64,000 nucleotides of DNA from positions 62,001-126,000 of the forward strand of contig JAEZTL010000029.1 in the NCBI GenBank assembly GCA_023421395.1. Direction: 5' to 3'. Shown here in pieces: positions 43,419 through 51,901 of this stretch. Each line of letters starts with the position of its first letter. Position 1 is the first letter of the stretch. The notes under the pieces are model-generated. The model was not told the origin of the DNA. It ran no database searches and saw nothing but the letters and a program-made list of their open reading frames with translations. The DNA is from Bacillota bacterium. Lineage in GTDB: Bacteria > Bacillota > Clostridia > Christensenellales > Aristaeellaceae. Made by a program: the position numbers and the translations under genes.

Positions 43419-45935
43419 TCAGGCGGTTTCGATTTTCGCCGCCGCGGTCAGGCCCAGGCGCTCGGTGGCGGCCTCGCGCATCTTGTACTTCTGGATCTTA
43501 CCGGCCGCGTTCATCGGGAACTCGGTCACGAAGTCGATGTACCGGGGGCACTTGTGCTTGGCCATGTGGCTCAGGCAGTAGTCCTTGAGCTCCTCCGCGG
43601 TGGCGTTCGCATCCTCCTTGAGGATGACCTCGGCCATGATTTCCTCGCCGTACTGTTTGTCCGGCACGCCGATCACCTGCACGTCCTTGACGTCGGGATG
43701 GGTGTAGAGGAACTCCTCGATCTCCTTGGGGTAAATGTTCTCGCCGCCGCGGATGATCATGTCCTTGATGCGGCCGGTGATCTTGAAATTGCCGTCCGGC
43801 AGGCGCCGCGCCAGGTCGCCGGAATGCAGCCACCCCTCCGAATCTATGACGGCGGCCGTGGCTTCCGGCATCTTGTAGTAGCCCTTCATGATGTTGTAGC
43901 CGCGGGCGCAGAATTCTCCATCCGTGTTGTCGGGCAGTTCCTCGCCGGTTTCGGGGTCCACGATCTTGCACTCCACGGCGAACATCGCGCCGCCCACGGT
44001 GGAGACGCGGGTCTCCACGGAGTCGGTGGTCTTCGACATCGTGGTGGCGGGCGAGGCCTCGGTCTGCCCGTAGGTGATGCAGATTTCAGACATGTGCATC
44101 TTGTCCAGCACGTCGCGCATCACCTTCACCGGGCAGGGGCTGCCCGCCATGATGCCGGTGCGCACGTGGGAGAAGTCTGTCTTTTCAAAGTCCGGATGCT
44201 CCAGCATGGCGATGAACATGGTGGGCACGCCGTGGAAGGCGGTGATCTTCTCTTTGTTGATGCAGTCGAGAGAAATCCGGGGCGAGAAGTAGGGGATGGG
44301 GCTCATGGTGGTACCGTGGGTCATGGAGGCGGTCATGGCCAGCACCATGCCGAAGCAGTGGAACATGGGCACCTGGATCATCAGCCGGTCCGCGGTGGAG
44401 AGATCCATGCAGTCGCCGATGGCCTTGCCGTTGTTGACCACGTTGTAGTGGGTCAGCATGACGCCCTTGGGGAAACCCGTGGTGCCGGAGGTGTACTGCA
44501 TGTTGCACACGTCGTGCACCCTGAGCGACCGGGCGCGGGCCGTGACCTCCGTGATGGACACGCCTTCGCCCAGGTCGATGGCCTCGTCCCAGGTAAAGGC
44601 GCCGGGCAGATCGCACTCCACGGTCACGACATTCTTCAGCCTGGGCAGGCGCTTCGCGTTCAGCGCGCCGGGTTGCGAGGTTTCGAGTTCCGGACACAGC
44701 TCGCGCATGATCCCGACATAGTCGGAATCCTTGTAGCCCGCGACCATCACCAGCGTGTGGGTATCGCTCTGACGCAGCAGGTACTCTGCCTCGTGGATCT
44801 TATAAGCGGTGTTGACCGTCACCAGCACCGCGCCGATCTTGACCGCCGCCCAAAATGTGATGAACCACTGGGGCACGTTGGTGGCCCAAATCGCCACGTG
44901 GTCGCCCTTTTCCACGCCCATGGCGATGAGAGACCTTGCGAAGGCATCCACGTCGTCCCGGAACTGGGCGTAGGTGCGGGTATAGTAGTGGGTGGTGTAG
45001 CGGAAGGCGTACTGGTCGGGGAATTCCCGAACCATGCGGTCCAGCACCTCCGGGAAGGTCAGCTCGATCAGGTGCTCCTTCTTCCAGACGTACTTGCCGG
45101 TGCCGCGGGCGCTCAGCTGCAGCATGTGGTCCTCAAAATAGACCTGCATGTACTGGGCGAAATGGGGGAACACGATGCCCGGGTCGGTCAGGTCCGGCGC
45201 CCAGCGCTTGACCCATTCCAGCGACACGTAGCCGTCGTAGCCGGAGTCCTTGAGGGCGTCCAGCATCTCGTAAACGGGCAGGTCGCCCTCGCCCATCATG
45301 CGGTAGCGCACCCGGCCGTCCTCCATCACGGAATCCTTCGTATGGGTATAGCGGATGCGAGCGCCCAGGTTCTTTACCGTATCGCGGGGCGCTTCGCCCA
45401 TGAAGCGATAAGGATGGTGCATGTCCCACAGCGCCGCGACAAAGGGGCTGCCCACGGCGTCCAGCAGCTTTGCCAGCCGCTTTGTGTCCGCGTAGACGCC
45501 GTTGGTCTCCACCAGCAGCGTCACGCCCGCCGGTCCGGCCAGCGCGGCCAGTTCCTTCAGAAGTCCCGCCACGTATTCATCGTCCACATCGCCCGCGGGT
45601 GCGGGGTCCTGGTCGCCCAGGATGCGGATGAAGGGCGTCCCCAGCTGGGTTGCGAGCGCAATGTACTGGCGGATTTCTTCCGTCACCTCGCCTCGCTTCT
45701 CCGGATACTTCAGGCAGCAGCCGGAGGACAGGCAGGGAATCTCCAGATGCAGCGAGACAAGCTTCGCGCGGGTCTTGTCAATCTGACGCTCGGTGAACGG
45801 CGAGGCCGTGACGGCCAGGATGTTCTGGCCCAGACCACGGATTTCGATGCCGTCGAAGTGGAAGTCCTTGGCCATGGCGTAGATGTCCATCCAGCCGAAG
45901 TCCGGGCAGCCCAGGGTGGAAAACGCGATCTTCAT
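43419..45935 (-). CDS. fusion of a TIM-barrel sugar isomerase-like domain and an acyl-CoA ligase
   Basis: An 838-residue two-part protein. Residues 1 to about 270 form a xylose-isomerase-like TIM barrel (FDGIEIRGLG, LVETNG, ALWDMHHPY, HTKDS, SLEWVKRW). From about 300 to the end is an acyl/aryl-CoA synthetase of the ANL superfamily with YTSGTTGFPKGVMLTHYN, YGQTEASP, GYYKMPEAT, SGDLARR and the C-terminal catalytic Lys in NAAGKIQK. It likely activates a carboxylic acid with ATP and CoA; the barrel's substrate is unknown. I chose ATG at 45935 because a T-box terminator occupies the upstream extension. Confidence 0.88.
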   Translation of the reverse strand: MKIAFSTLGCPDFGWMDIYAMAKDFHFDGIEIRGLGQNILAVTASPFTERQIDKTRAKLVSLHLEIPCLSSGCCLKYPEKRGEVTEEIRQYIALATQLGTPFIRILGDQDPAPAGDVDDEYVAGLLKELAALAGPAGVTLLVETNGVYADTKRLAKLLDAVGSPFVAALWDMHHPYRFMGEAPRDTVKNLGARIRYTHTKDSVMEDGRVRYRMMGEGDLPVYEMLDALKDSGYDGYVSLEWVKRWAPDLTDPGIVFPHFAQYMQVYFEDHMLQLSARGTGKYVWKKEHLIELTFPEVLDRMVREFPDQYAFRYTTHYYTRTYAQFRDDVDAFARSLIAMGVEKGDHVAIWATNVPQWFITFWAAVKIGAVLVTVNTAYKIHEAEYLLRQSDTHTLVMVAGYKDSDYVGIMRELCPELETSQPGALNAKRLPRLKNVVTVECDLPGAFTWDEAIDLGEGVSITEVTARARSLRVHDVCNMQYTSGTTGFPKGVMLTHYNVVNNGKAIGDCMDLSTADRLMIQVPMFHCFGMVLAMTASMTHGTTMSPIPYFSPRISLDCINKEKITAFHGVPTMFIAMLEHPDFEKTDFSHVRTGIMAGSPCPVKVMRDVLDKMHMSEICITYGQTEASPATTMSKTTDSVETRVSTVGGAMFAVECKIVDPETGEELPDNTDGEFCARGYNIMKGYYKMPEATAAVIDSEGWLHSGDLARRLPDGNFKITGRIKDMIIRGGENIYPKEIEEFLYTHPDVKDVQVIGVPDKQYGEEIMAEVILKEDANATAEELKDYCLSHMAKHKCPRYIDFVTEFPMNAAGKIQKYKMREAATERLGLTAAAKIETA

Positions 45936-45970
45936 GAAAACGCCCTCCCGTTTATTTTTCAAGCCCTGGG

Positions 45971-46292
45971 AAAAGAAAAACTCCGTCCTTCCCATGAAAG
46001 ACGGAGGCTTGCATCCGCGGTACCACTTTCGTTACCGCCTGAGAGGCGGTCCCTCTGGCGCAGCCGGGAAACCCGAGTGCGCGTCCCTGTAACGGGGGAA
46101 GCCGGCGCGGCCTACTTGAACCAATTGACGGCTTGTCAAGCCACCCATCGGCCGCGGTTCAGCCTGCTGCTGGCGGGGAGAGCAGATGCCGTTCCTTCTG
46201 CCGCTTTTCAGCGTCCGCGGCTCTCTGTGAGAAGAAATCAGGCGTCATCGGCCCCGCTCCTGATGCATTTGACACAATGAAGTTGTGACATC
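45971..46292 (-). promoter_or_regulatory. T-box riboswitch leader upstream of the TIM barrel/acyl-CoA ligase fusion
   Basis: The minus strand carries the T-box AGTGGTACCGCGG, stem I AGAGAGCCG..., and a terminator CTCCGTC/GGACGGAG followed by TTTTTC (45976-46006). The specifier cannot be read with confidence: AUC (Ile) or GGC (Gly) both fall in the candidate loop GAACGGCATCTGCTC. The T-box motif can pair only with the antiterminator region before the hairpin, as in classical transcriptional T-boxes. Confidence 0.85.
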
Positions 46293-46293
46293 T

Positions 46294-46322
46294 ATTCTAA
46301 CGGATTTTTCCGCGCGTGGCAA
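46294..46322 (-). promoter_or_regulatory. promoter of the second T-box transcript
   Basis: Minus strand TTGCCA (46317-46322), 17-base spacer, TAGAAT (46294-46299). Confidence 0.65.
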
Positions 46323-46375
46323 GCCGGGGGAAAGTTAATTTTCGCCGAGGCCGACACGGCGCCGCGGCGGAAGCG

Positions 46376-46939
46376 TTACATCCGCCAGACGCCCTGATGG
46401 GTGGTGGACACGGCCACCGCGCCGGCGGTAAGGGCTTCGATGACCTCCGCCTTTTCCTCGATCAGCCCGCCTGCGATTACCGGGATGCCGGTCACTTCCG
46501 CGGCGACGCGCAATACCCGGGGGATCAGCCCCGGCATGATCTCGATGAAATCCGGTTTTCCGGTCTCCGAGAGGTTTTTGAGGTTGGCCACGGACTTGGA
46601 GTCGATGGCAAATACCCGCTGCACGGTGGTCAGCCCCAGCTGGTGGGCGCGCCGGAGAAGCGGCGGACGGGTGGAAATCACGCCATCCGGCGAGGCGAGG
46701 CTTTTGAGCGCGTCAATCACCACCTCGCGGCCGGAAAACCCGTCGACGAGGTCGATATGTACGAAAGCACGCTTGCCCGCGGCCCGAACCCGCGCTACCT
46801 GGGACGCGATGGTGACCACGGAGCCGATCAAAAGGAACACCACCTCGCAATCGCTCCGGAGCGCGGCTTCCAGCCCCTCGTCCGAATTGACGGCGGCGAT
46901 GACCGGATTGTCCCGGAGGCTTTCGATCATGCTCTTCAT
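46376..46939 (-). CDS. glpP: GlpP-type glycerol-3-phosphate-responsive antiterminator
   Basis: A 187-residue TIM-barrel-like RNA-binding antiterminator. Family features are NPVIAAVNSDEGLE, VVFLLIGSV, FVHIDLVDGFSG, DGVISTRPPLLRRA and the G3P-binding end EIMPGLIPRV...VIAGGLIEEKAEV. In Bacillus it lets transcription pass leader terminators of glpD and glpFK. No glp gene is in the window, but a leader terminator precedes the Ldh gene at 49.4 kb. ATG at 46939 follows GCGAGGA. Confidence 0.9.
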   Translation of the reverse strand: MKSMIESLRDNPVIAAVNSDEGLEAALRSDCEVVFLLIGSVVTIASQVARVRAAGKRAFVHIDLVDGFSGREVVIDALKSLASPDGVISTRPPLLRRAHQLGLTTVQRVFAIDSKSVANLKNLSETGKPDFIEIMPGLIPRVLRVAAEVTGIPVIAGGLIEEKAEVIEALTAGAVAVSTTHQGVWRM

Positions 46940-46968
46940 GGCATCCTCGCACATTCTGTCTCGCGTTC

Positions 46969-46998
46969 ACTATACACGATGGCGCGCATGTGTGTCAA
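46969..46998 (-). promoter_or_regulatory. promoter of glpP
   Basis: Minus strand TTGACA (46993-46998), 18-base spacer, TATAGT (46969-46974). Confidence 0.75.
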
Positions 46999-47007
46999 CC
47001 GCATGAA

Positions 47008-47039
47008 AAGCGCCCCCGGCCGGACGGCCGGAGGCGCTT
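47008..47039 (-). terminator. terminator after the malic enzyme gene
   Basis: AAGCGCC...CCGGCC pairs with GGCCGG...GGCGCTT, followed on the minus strand by TTTTCATG. It separates the malic enzyme transcript from glpP. Confidence 0.85.
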
Positions 47040-47058
47040 GAGTCTGACGCGGAGACGC

Positions 47059-48234
47059 TTAGATCCTGGCCACGCCGGAATCACGGGCCGCCTGGGCGAC
47101 GGCCGTGGCGACGGTTTCGCGGACGCGCGGATCAAAGGGCGCGGGGATGATGTATTCCGGGTTCAGATCCTTGGCGTCGATCAGGCTCGCCAGCGCGTAG
47201 GCGGCGGCCAGCTTCATCTGGTCGTTGATGTCCGAGGCGCGCACGTCAAAGGTGCCGCGGAACACGCCGGGGAAGGCCAGGACGTTGTTGATCTGGTTGG
47301 GGTAGTCGCTGCGGCCGGTGGCGATGACGGCCGCGCCGCCCGCCTTGGCTTCGTCGGGGAAGATTTCCGGCGTCGGGTTGGCGCAGGCGAACACGATGGC
47401 ATCCTTCGCCATGGTCTTGACCATCTCGGTGGTGACCATCTTGGGGGCGGACACGCCGATGAACACATCCGCGCCCACCAGCGCATCGGCCAGAGTGCCC
47501 TTGACCTTGTTCAGGTTGGTGAGCTTGGCCATTTCGTCCTTGATGGCGTTCATGCCTTCCGGACGGCCTTCATAGATGACGCCCTTGCGGTCGCAGAGGA
47601 TGACATTTTTGAAGCCGTCGGACAGGAGAAGCCTGGTAATCGAGATGGCCGCGGCGCCCGCGCCGTTGATGACCAGCTTGACGTCCTCCTTCTTCTTGCC
47701 CACAACGCGCAGCGCGTTGACCAGGCCCGCCAGCGTGACGATGGCGGTGCCGTGCTGGTCGTCGTGGAAGATCGGGATGTCGCACTTTTCCTTCAGCTTC
47801 TTCTCGATCTCAAAGCAGCGCGGGGCGGAAATGTCCTCCAGGTTGATGCCGCCGAAGGAGCCGGACAGAAGGTACACGGTATTGACGATCTCGTCCACGT
47901 CCTTGGACTTGATGCAAAGCGGGAAGGCGTCCACATCGCCGAAGGCCTTGAACAGTACGCATTTGCCCTCCATGACCGGCATGCCGGCCTCGGGGCCGAT
48001 GTCGCCAAGACCAAGAACCGCGGTGCCGTCGGTGACGACCGCGCACATGTTCCAGCGTCGGGTGAGTTCATAGCTCAGGTCGACGTCTTTCTGGATCTCC
48101 AGGCAAGGCTGCGCGACGCCCGGGGTGTAGGCCAGCGACAGGTCCTGTTTCGTGGCGGTGGGAACGCGGGTCACGACTTCGATTTTGCCTTTCCATTCGC
48201 CGTGCAGGCGCAGGGACTCCTTTGCATAATCCAT
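47059..48234 (-). CDS. malic enzyme, NAD(P)-dependent (oxaloacetate-decarboxylating)
   Basis: A 391-residue short-form malic enzyme converting malate to pyruvate and CO2. Signatures are SLAYTPGVAQPC, VTDGTAVLGLGDIGP, MEGKCVLFK, FHDDQHGTAIV, the nucleotide-binding INGAGAAAISI and ANPTPEI. ATG at 48234 follows AGAGGTG. It follows the Ldh-family gene by 28 bases, so both act on malate or lactate in one transcript. Confidence 0.95.
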   Translation of the reverse strand: MDYAKESLRLHGEWKGKIEVVTRVPTATKQDLSLAYTPGVAQPCLEIQKDVDLSYELTRRWNMCAVVTDGTAVLGLGDIGPEAGMPVMEGKCVLFKAFGDVDAFPLCIKSKDVDEIVNTVYLLSGSFGGINLEDISAPRCFEIEKKLKEKCDIPIFHDDQHGTAIVTLAGLVNALRVVGKKKEDVKLVINGAGAAAISITRLLLSDGFKNVILCDRKGVIYEGRPEGMNAIKDEMAKLTNLNKVKGTLADALVGADVFIGVSAPKMVTTEMVKTMAKDAIVFACANPTPEIFPDEAKAGGAAVIATGRSDYPNQINNVLAFPGVFRGTFDVRASDINDQMKLAAAYALASLIDAKDLNPEYIIPAPFDPRVRETVATAVAQAARDSGVARI

Positions 48235-48262
48235 GGTAACGCACCTCTTTATATTTTCGGTA

Positions 48263-49372
48263 TTATTTTTCGAAGGAGAACTTGTAGGGGAGACCCAGCT
48301 TGTCGCGGATGACGATGATCTCCTTCTGCACCGGCTCGGAGACGGGCACACCCTTGTCCTTGCGCTCCAGCCACACCAGGTATTCCTTCTCGCCGGCGGT
48401 GTAGATGCGCTCCTCGCCGGGCGCCTTGGCGGAGGCGCGCAGCTCGCGCAGGATGTCGCCGCAGGTCTTCCGGAAGGACTCGAGGCCCATGAACGCCTCG
48501 GGGTCGATGACCAGGAACCAGTGCCCCAGGTGATAGGGCATCTTCTTGCCGTCCTTGTCAAGGCCGTTGAGCGTCTTGAGGAAGGAACCCGCCTGCAGCG
48601 CGGCGGACAGCACCTCGACCACCGTCGCGTAGCCGTAGCCCTTATAGCCGGCCAGGTCTTCGCCGATGCCGCCCAGCGGTGCCAGCGCGGCGTGGCCGCT
48701 GGTCAGATCCTTCAGAATCTGCTTGCTGTCGGTCATGGCGCTGCCGTCCCGGCCGATGACCATGCCCGCCGGGGTGTCCTTGCCAACGCGGGCGTAGTAT
48801 TCAATCTTGCCGCGCTGGGTGATGGAGGTGGCGCAGTCCAGCATAAAGGGGAATTCTTCATCCGTCGGGAAGCCCACGGTGAGGGGGTTGGTGCCCAGCA
48901 TGTTCTCCACGCCGAAGGTCGGCGCGATGGAGGGGCGCGCGTTGGTGCCGGTCATGCCGATCATGCCGGCCTTGGTGGCCATCGTCGCCCAGTAGCCGGC
49001 GATGCCGTAGTGGGTGGAGTTGCGGACGGCAACCATCGCCATGCCGTACTTCTTCGCCTTTTCGATGGCCATCTCCATGGCTTTGTGGCTGGCCACCATG
49101 CCCATGCCGTCGTTCGCGTCCAGCACGGCGGTGGTGGCGGTTTCCTTCAGAATGTCGATCTTTGTGACGGGATTCTGGATGCCGTCCACGATGCGGTCAA
49201 TGTAGATGGGCTTAAAGCGGTTGCAGCCGTGGCTTTCGATGCCGCGGCGGTCACTTTCGAGCAGCACGTCCGCGCAGATGGCGGCGTCGGCTTCCGGGAC
49301 TCCGTAGCCTTTGAAGGCGTCGATCAGAAAGCTGTTCATCAGTTCCCAGGACACGTAGGGTCTGGTTTCCAT
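48263..49372 (-). CDS. Ldh-family malate/L-lactate dehydrogenase-like oxidoreductase
   Basis: A 369-residue enzyme of the type 2 malate/L-lactate/ureidoglycolate dehydrogenase family, which uses NAD(P) without a Rossmann fold. Family marks are SDRRGIESHGCNRF, the catalytic His in RNSTHYGIAGYW and TNARPSIAP. With malic enzyme next to it, malate is the likely substrate. ATG at 49372 follows GAAGGAGGAA. A promoter and a terminator-like leader lie upstream, so attenuation is likely. Confidence 0.92.
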   Translation of the reverse strand: METRPYVSWELMNSFLIDAFKGYGVPEADAAICADVLLESDRRGIESHGCNRFKPIYIDRIVDGIQNPVTKIDILKETATTAVLDANDGMGMVASHKAMEMAIEKAKKYGMAMVAVRNSTHYGIAGYWATMATKAGMIGMTGTNARPSIAPTFGVENMLGTNPLTVGFPTDEEFPFMLDCATSITQRGKIEYYARVGKDTPAGMVIGRDGSAMTDSKQILKDLTSGHAALAPLGGIGEDLAGYKGYGYATVVEVLSAALQAGSFLKTLNGLDKDGKKMPYHLGHWFLVIDPEAFMGLESFRKTCGDILRELRASAKAPGEERIYTAGEKEYLVWLERKDKGVPVSEPVQKEIIVIRDKLGLPYKFSFEK

Positions 49373-49406
49373 GAGCGTTCCTCCTTCGATCGTATGGTTC
49401 CGGTCA

Positions 49407-49464
49407 CAGAGAAAAAGACGGTCAACAACGAAACCTGTCGTTGCATCCCGTCTCAAAATCTCTG
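49407..49464 (-). promoter_or_regulatory. leader terminator (attenuator) of the ldh-malic enzyme operon
   Basis: On the minus strand GACGG...CAACGA pairs with TCGTTG...CCGTC (49417-49452), followed by TTTTT, with an outer CAGAGA/TCTCTG stem. It lies between the promoter and the ribosome site, only about 25 bases into the transcript, too short a leader for a large riboswitch. Confidence 0.7.
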
Positions 49465-49486
49465 GAAGCAGATCAGCACAGCCACC

Positions 49487-49515
49487 AGTATAAACGGCGC
49501 CTACGGGTCTGTCAA
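49487..49515 (-). promoter_or_regulatory. promoter of the ldh-malic enzyme operon
   Basis: Minus strand TTGACA (49510-49515), 17-base spacer, TATACT (49487-49492). Confidence 0.85.
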
Positions 49516-49555
49516 CGACAATTGCGTAAACTCCTGTTAAATCGTTCGCATGGTA

Positions 49556-49963
49556 TTATGCGCTGAGTTGAGAGGTGCAATGCGGGCAGCGCGTGGCGGC
49601 CGGGTCGACCTCGCTCATGCAGTAGGGGCACTTGCGCGCCGGGGCAGCGGGCGCGGCCGGCGCGGGCTTTTTGAGCTTGTTGATGAATTTGACGAACAGG
49701 AAGATGCACAGCGCCATCAGAATAAAGTCGATCACCGATTGGATGAAGAGGCCATAGTTGAGCGAAGCGGCACCGTCGCCTTCACCAAACTTCACGGCCA
49801 GCGTCGAAAAGTCGATCTTGCCGGTGATCAGCGACAGGATGGGCGTGAAGATATCGTTGACCAGCGACGATACGATTTTGCCAAATGCCGCGCCAATCAT
49901 CACGCCGACCGCCAGATCCACTACGTTGCCCTTGAAGGCGAATTCCTTGAACTCCTTCCACAT
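49556..49963 (-). CDS. mscL: large-conductance mechanosensitive channel with C-terminal zinc ribbon
   Basis: A 135-residue channel that opens under hypo-osmotic shock. The MscL core has FKGNVVDLAVGVMIGAAFGKIV, TM1, a periplasmic-type loop and TM2 (about 70-92). Instead of the usual helical bundle, an Ala/Pro linker leads to a Cys4 zinc ribbon (CPYC...CPHC). ATG at 49963 follows GGGGGAG. It is the first gene of the minus-strand block ahead of the separately promoted ldh operon. Confidence 0.95.
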   Translation of the reverse strand: MWKEFKEFAFKGNVVDLAVGVMIGAAFGKIVSSLVNDIFTPILSLITGKIDFSTLAVKFGEGDGAASLNYGLFIQSVIDFILMALCIFLFVKFINKLKKPAPAAPAAPARKCPYCMSEVDPAATRCPHCTSQLSA

Positions 49964-50151
49964 GGGTAACTCCCCCTTGCGCTTTTGTTTCCTGCAGGCA
50001 TATTATACCAGAAAACGGCGGAAAATAAAACGGTGCGATGTGTTTTTCACCCGCTTCATGTCACTTCAATCACGCGCCGCACCACCGGGAACGATTTGTG
50101 GTATAATCATCCTGTCGCGCGGGCAGCCGCGTGCGTTCGGGAGGTGTGTGC

Positions 50152-50736
50152 ATGCTGGATACCCTCTGTGCGATCGGGAAGGCGCTGGACGGCGGAGGCA
50201 TTCTGTGGGCGGTGGGGGCTTCGCTTCTTCTTGCCCAATATGGGCTGGCGGATGATCCCCGGGACATCGACATTCTTGTGAGCCTCCGGGACGCTGAGAA
50301 GGCGGAGAAACTGCTCGCGGCGCTGGGGCAGACCATCCCCTGCGAGGCCTCCGGCCGCTACGCCACGAAGCATTTTCGGAGGTTTTGCGTCTGCGGCACG
50401 GATGTGGACATGCTGTCTGGGTTCACGGTCGTCCACGAGGAAGGTTGTTATGAATATCCTTTCGACGGGCTGTCCGTTCCGGACTTCCGCTGGATCAACG
50501 GCACGCGCATCCCGCTGGCGGCGCTGGAGGACTGGTACGTTGTCTACCAGCTGATCCCGGAGAAGGCGGGCAAGGCTACGCGGATCGAGGTGCACTTTCT
50601 TGAGGAAGGCGTCAAAAACCCGCGGCTCCTTGAGAGAGCGCTTGCGCAAGGCCTGCCCGAGGCCGTCAGAGGAAGGGTCAAGGCCCTTTTGCGGGGAGGA
50701 TCATCACGGGCAAAAGGATCGGCATTAAAAATTTGA
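50152..50736 (+). CDS. nucleotidyltransferase-fold protein, function unknown
   Basis: A 194-residue protein whose start fits a minimal nucleotidyltransferase: WAVGASLLLAQYGL near 17 followed by DDPRDIDILV with the paired aspartates. Later parts (VDMLSGFTVVH, LEDWYVVYQLIPEKAGKA) resemble nucleotidyltransferase-like hypothetical proteins. Whether it modifies a tRNA, a protein or a drug is unknown; no HEPN or antitoxin partner is adjacent. ATG at 50152 follows GGGAGGTG. It is the last clear gene before the integrated element. Confidence 0.7.
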   Translation: MLDTLCAIGKALDGGGILWAVGASLLLAQYGLADDPRDIDILVSLRDAEKAEKLLAALGQTIPCEASGRYATKHFRRFCVCGTDVDMLSGFTVVHEEGCYEYPFDGLSVPDFRWINGTRIPLAALEDWYVVYQLIPEKAGKATRIEVHFLEEGVKNPRLLERALAQGLPEAVRGRVKALLRGGSSRAKGSALKI

Positions 50737-50760
50737 AAAAAGGCGCGCCTGGATCGGGCG

Positions 50761-50931
50761 ATGCGAAAAAACGAGTTGCGCCTTGTGCTCACGGACGCCT
50801 TGCGCGGCCGCGGCGGCTATGGCGTCGCCGCGCGCCATTTCAGGATGATGCGGCATGGTCCATATGCGCAGCGAAAGCGCGGCAAAACATCCCCGGAGGC
50901 TAGGCTAAAGGACAGGAAATACATTTTATGA
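50761..50931 (+). other. possible 56-codon reading frame between the nucleotidyltransferase gene and attL
   Basis: An ATG-to-TGA frame encodes a basic peptide starting MRKNELRLVLTDAL and ending DRKYIL. There is no convincing ribosome site. The rest of 50737-50939 shows nothing. It could be a remnant or a chance frame. Confidence 0.2.
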
Positions 50932-50939
50932 GCACCATA

Positions 50940-50971
50940 AAGCCCTTGAAATCGTCCGATTTCAAGGGCTT
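50940..50971 (-). terminator. former tRNA-Trp terminator, displaced by the insertion
   Basis: A perfect stem, AAGCCCTTGAAATCG with its complement around TC, lies immediately beyond the attL copy of the tRNA 3' end. In the uninterrupted chromosome it would directly follow tRNA-Trp on the minus strand. Confidence 0.7.
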
Positions 50972-50978
50972 ATCCCGT

Positions 50979-51001
50979 TGGCAGGGGCAGAAGGACTCGA
51001 A
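50979..51001. repeat. attL core (direct repeat of tRNA-Trp 3' end)
   Basis: This 23-bp sequence beginning TGGCAGGGGC is identical to 57141-57163. The flanks differ on both sides. GTAAGGGTA at 51118-51126, with further AAGGGT-like words to 51150, recurs near attR at 57072-57080 and may be an integrase arm site. 51002-51170 has no gene. Confidence 0.88.
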
Positions 51002-51170
51002 TTATGCTGGAACCGTGTTGGACTATGGGGAGGGCTGACGGAAGATGCCGAATTATATGGGACTCCAGCACTACCGTGATGCCTGCTGATGGTCAAAAAG
51101 CGAATGGTGACAGGCTTGTAAGGGTATGAAAAAGGGAATGGCAAGGGTGGAATGATTGTGTGCTGGCAGA

Positions 51171-51890
51171 TCATTCCGGTTCACTTGTGCTTACGAGTTT
51201 GTTTGAAAAATCCGCATCAGCATATAGCTTTTCAAGATTCTCGTAGTCAGCTTTGTACATGTTGCGTAAGCGTTCAAAAAGCCACAGGTAAAAGGTGGAG
51301 ACCCTTGTGTAGTATTCTTCTGTGACGTCAGAAACGGACACATAAGTATCTTGTTTCTGAATCCATTCTTTCCCTTTTTTGCTCAAACCAGTGATATCAA
51401 TTCGGTCTGTGTTTATCAAAAAGACATGTTTTATATGGCCTTTGATTATCAACTGATTGTTCAATTTTAGAACTTCATCGTGAATGTACAAATTCCGAAG
51501 ATACACTATGAATGATTGAAGCCCGTCTGTTAGAATTGTTTTGTTGATCATGTCAATGTATTCTTTGCGAAAGTCAGATTGACGGGGATAGGCTTCAACA
51601 AACTCTTTCGCGTGACAAATCAGCGATTTTGCAGATGCCAGATAATTAAAAAGCAATCTGTTCATGAATAGACCAGCATTTCTCAGCTTTTGTTGATTGC
51701 CAGCACTCCACAAGGTTAGTGCAACATGTGGGTCGTTTATTCGCTTAACATATTCCTTTAAATCGACGGCATTCATTTCAAAAACACCGTAACTTCGAAT
51801 CAGTCGCTGAATACGAATGTCGATATGGTATCCGGGGCTTTCAAGTATCTTCCTGTCAGCCGCTTGCATCCGTTCAATGTTAGATGCCAT
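51171..51890 (-). CDS. HEPN-like protein, candidate toxin
   Basis: A 239-residue, mostly helical protein in A+T-rich DNA unlike its host neighbours. The helix NRLLFNYLASAKSLICHAKEF (about 77-97) and then LRNLYIHDEV (about 131-140) match the HEPN pattern; R132-N133-x3-H137 fits the Rx4-6H ribonuclease motif with a polar residue after Arg. I recognise the pattern, not a named family. It lies 11 bases after a ribbon-helix-helix gene on the same strand, as toxins follow antitoxins. ATG at 51890 follows a GGAGGGGT site. Confidence 0.6.
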   Translation of the reverse strand: MASNIERMQAADRKILESPGYHIDIRIQRLIRSYGVFEMNAVDLKEYVKRINDPHVALTLWSAGNQQKLRNAGLFMNRLLFNYLASAKSLICHAKEFVEAYPRQSDFRKEYIDMINKTILTDGLQSFIVYLRNLYIHDEVLKLNNQLIIKGHIKHVFLINTDRIDITGLSKKGKEWIQKQDTYVSVSDVTEEYYTRVSTFYLWLFERLRNMYKADYENLEKLYADADFSNKLVSTSEPE

Positions 51891-51901
51891 GCTTACCCCT
51901 C

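Noticed and set aside
45936..45995. 20-residue extension of the ligase fusion (MGRTEFFFSQ...)
   Set aside because: These bases form the T-box terminator hairpin and U-tract. ATG at 45935 aligns with the barrel's first strand.
43554..46280. 908-codon plus-strand frame opposite the ligase fusion
   Set aside because: It runs through the antisense of the ligase and through the T-box leader; the minus-strand protein has all the family motifs.
48235..48561. Upstream extension of the malic enzyme frame
   Set aside because: It overlaps the end of the Ldh gene in another frame. ATG at 48234 has a ribosome site and matches the family start.
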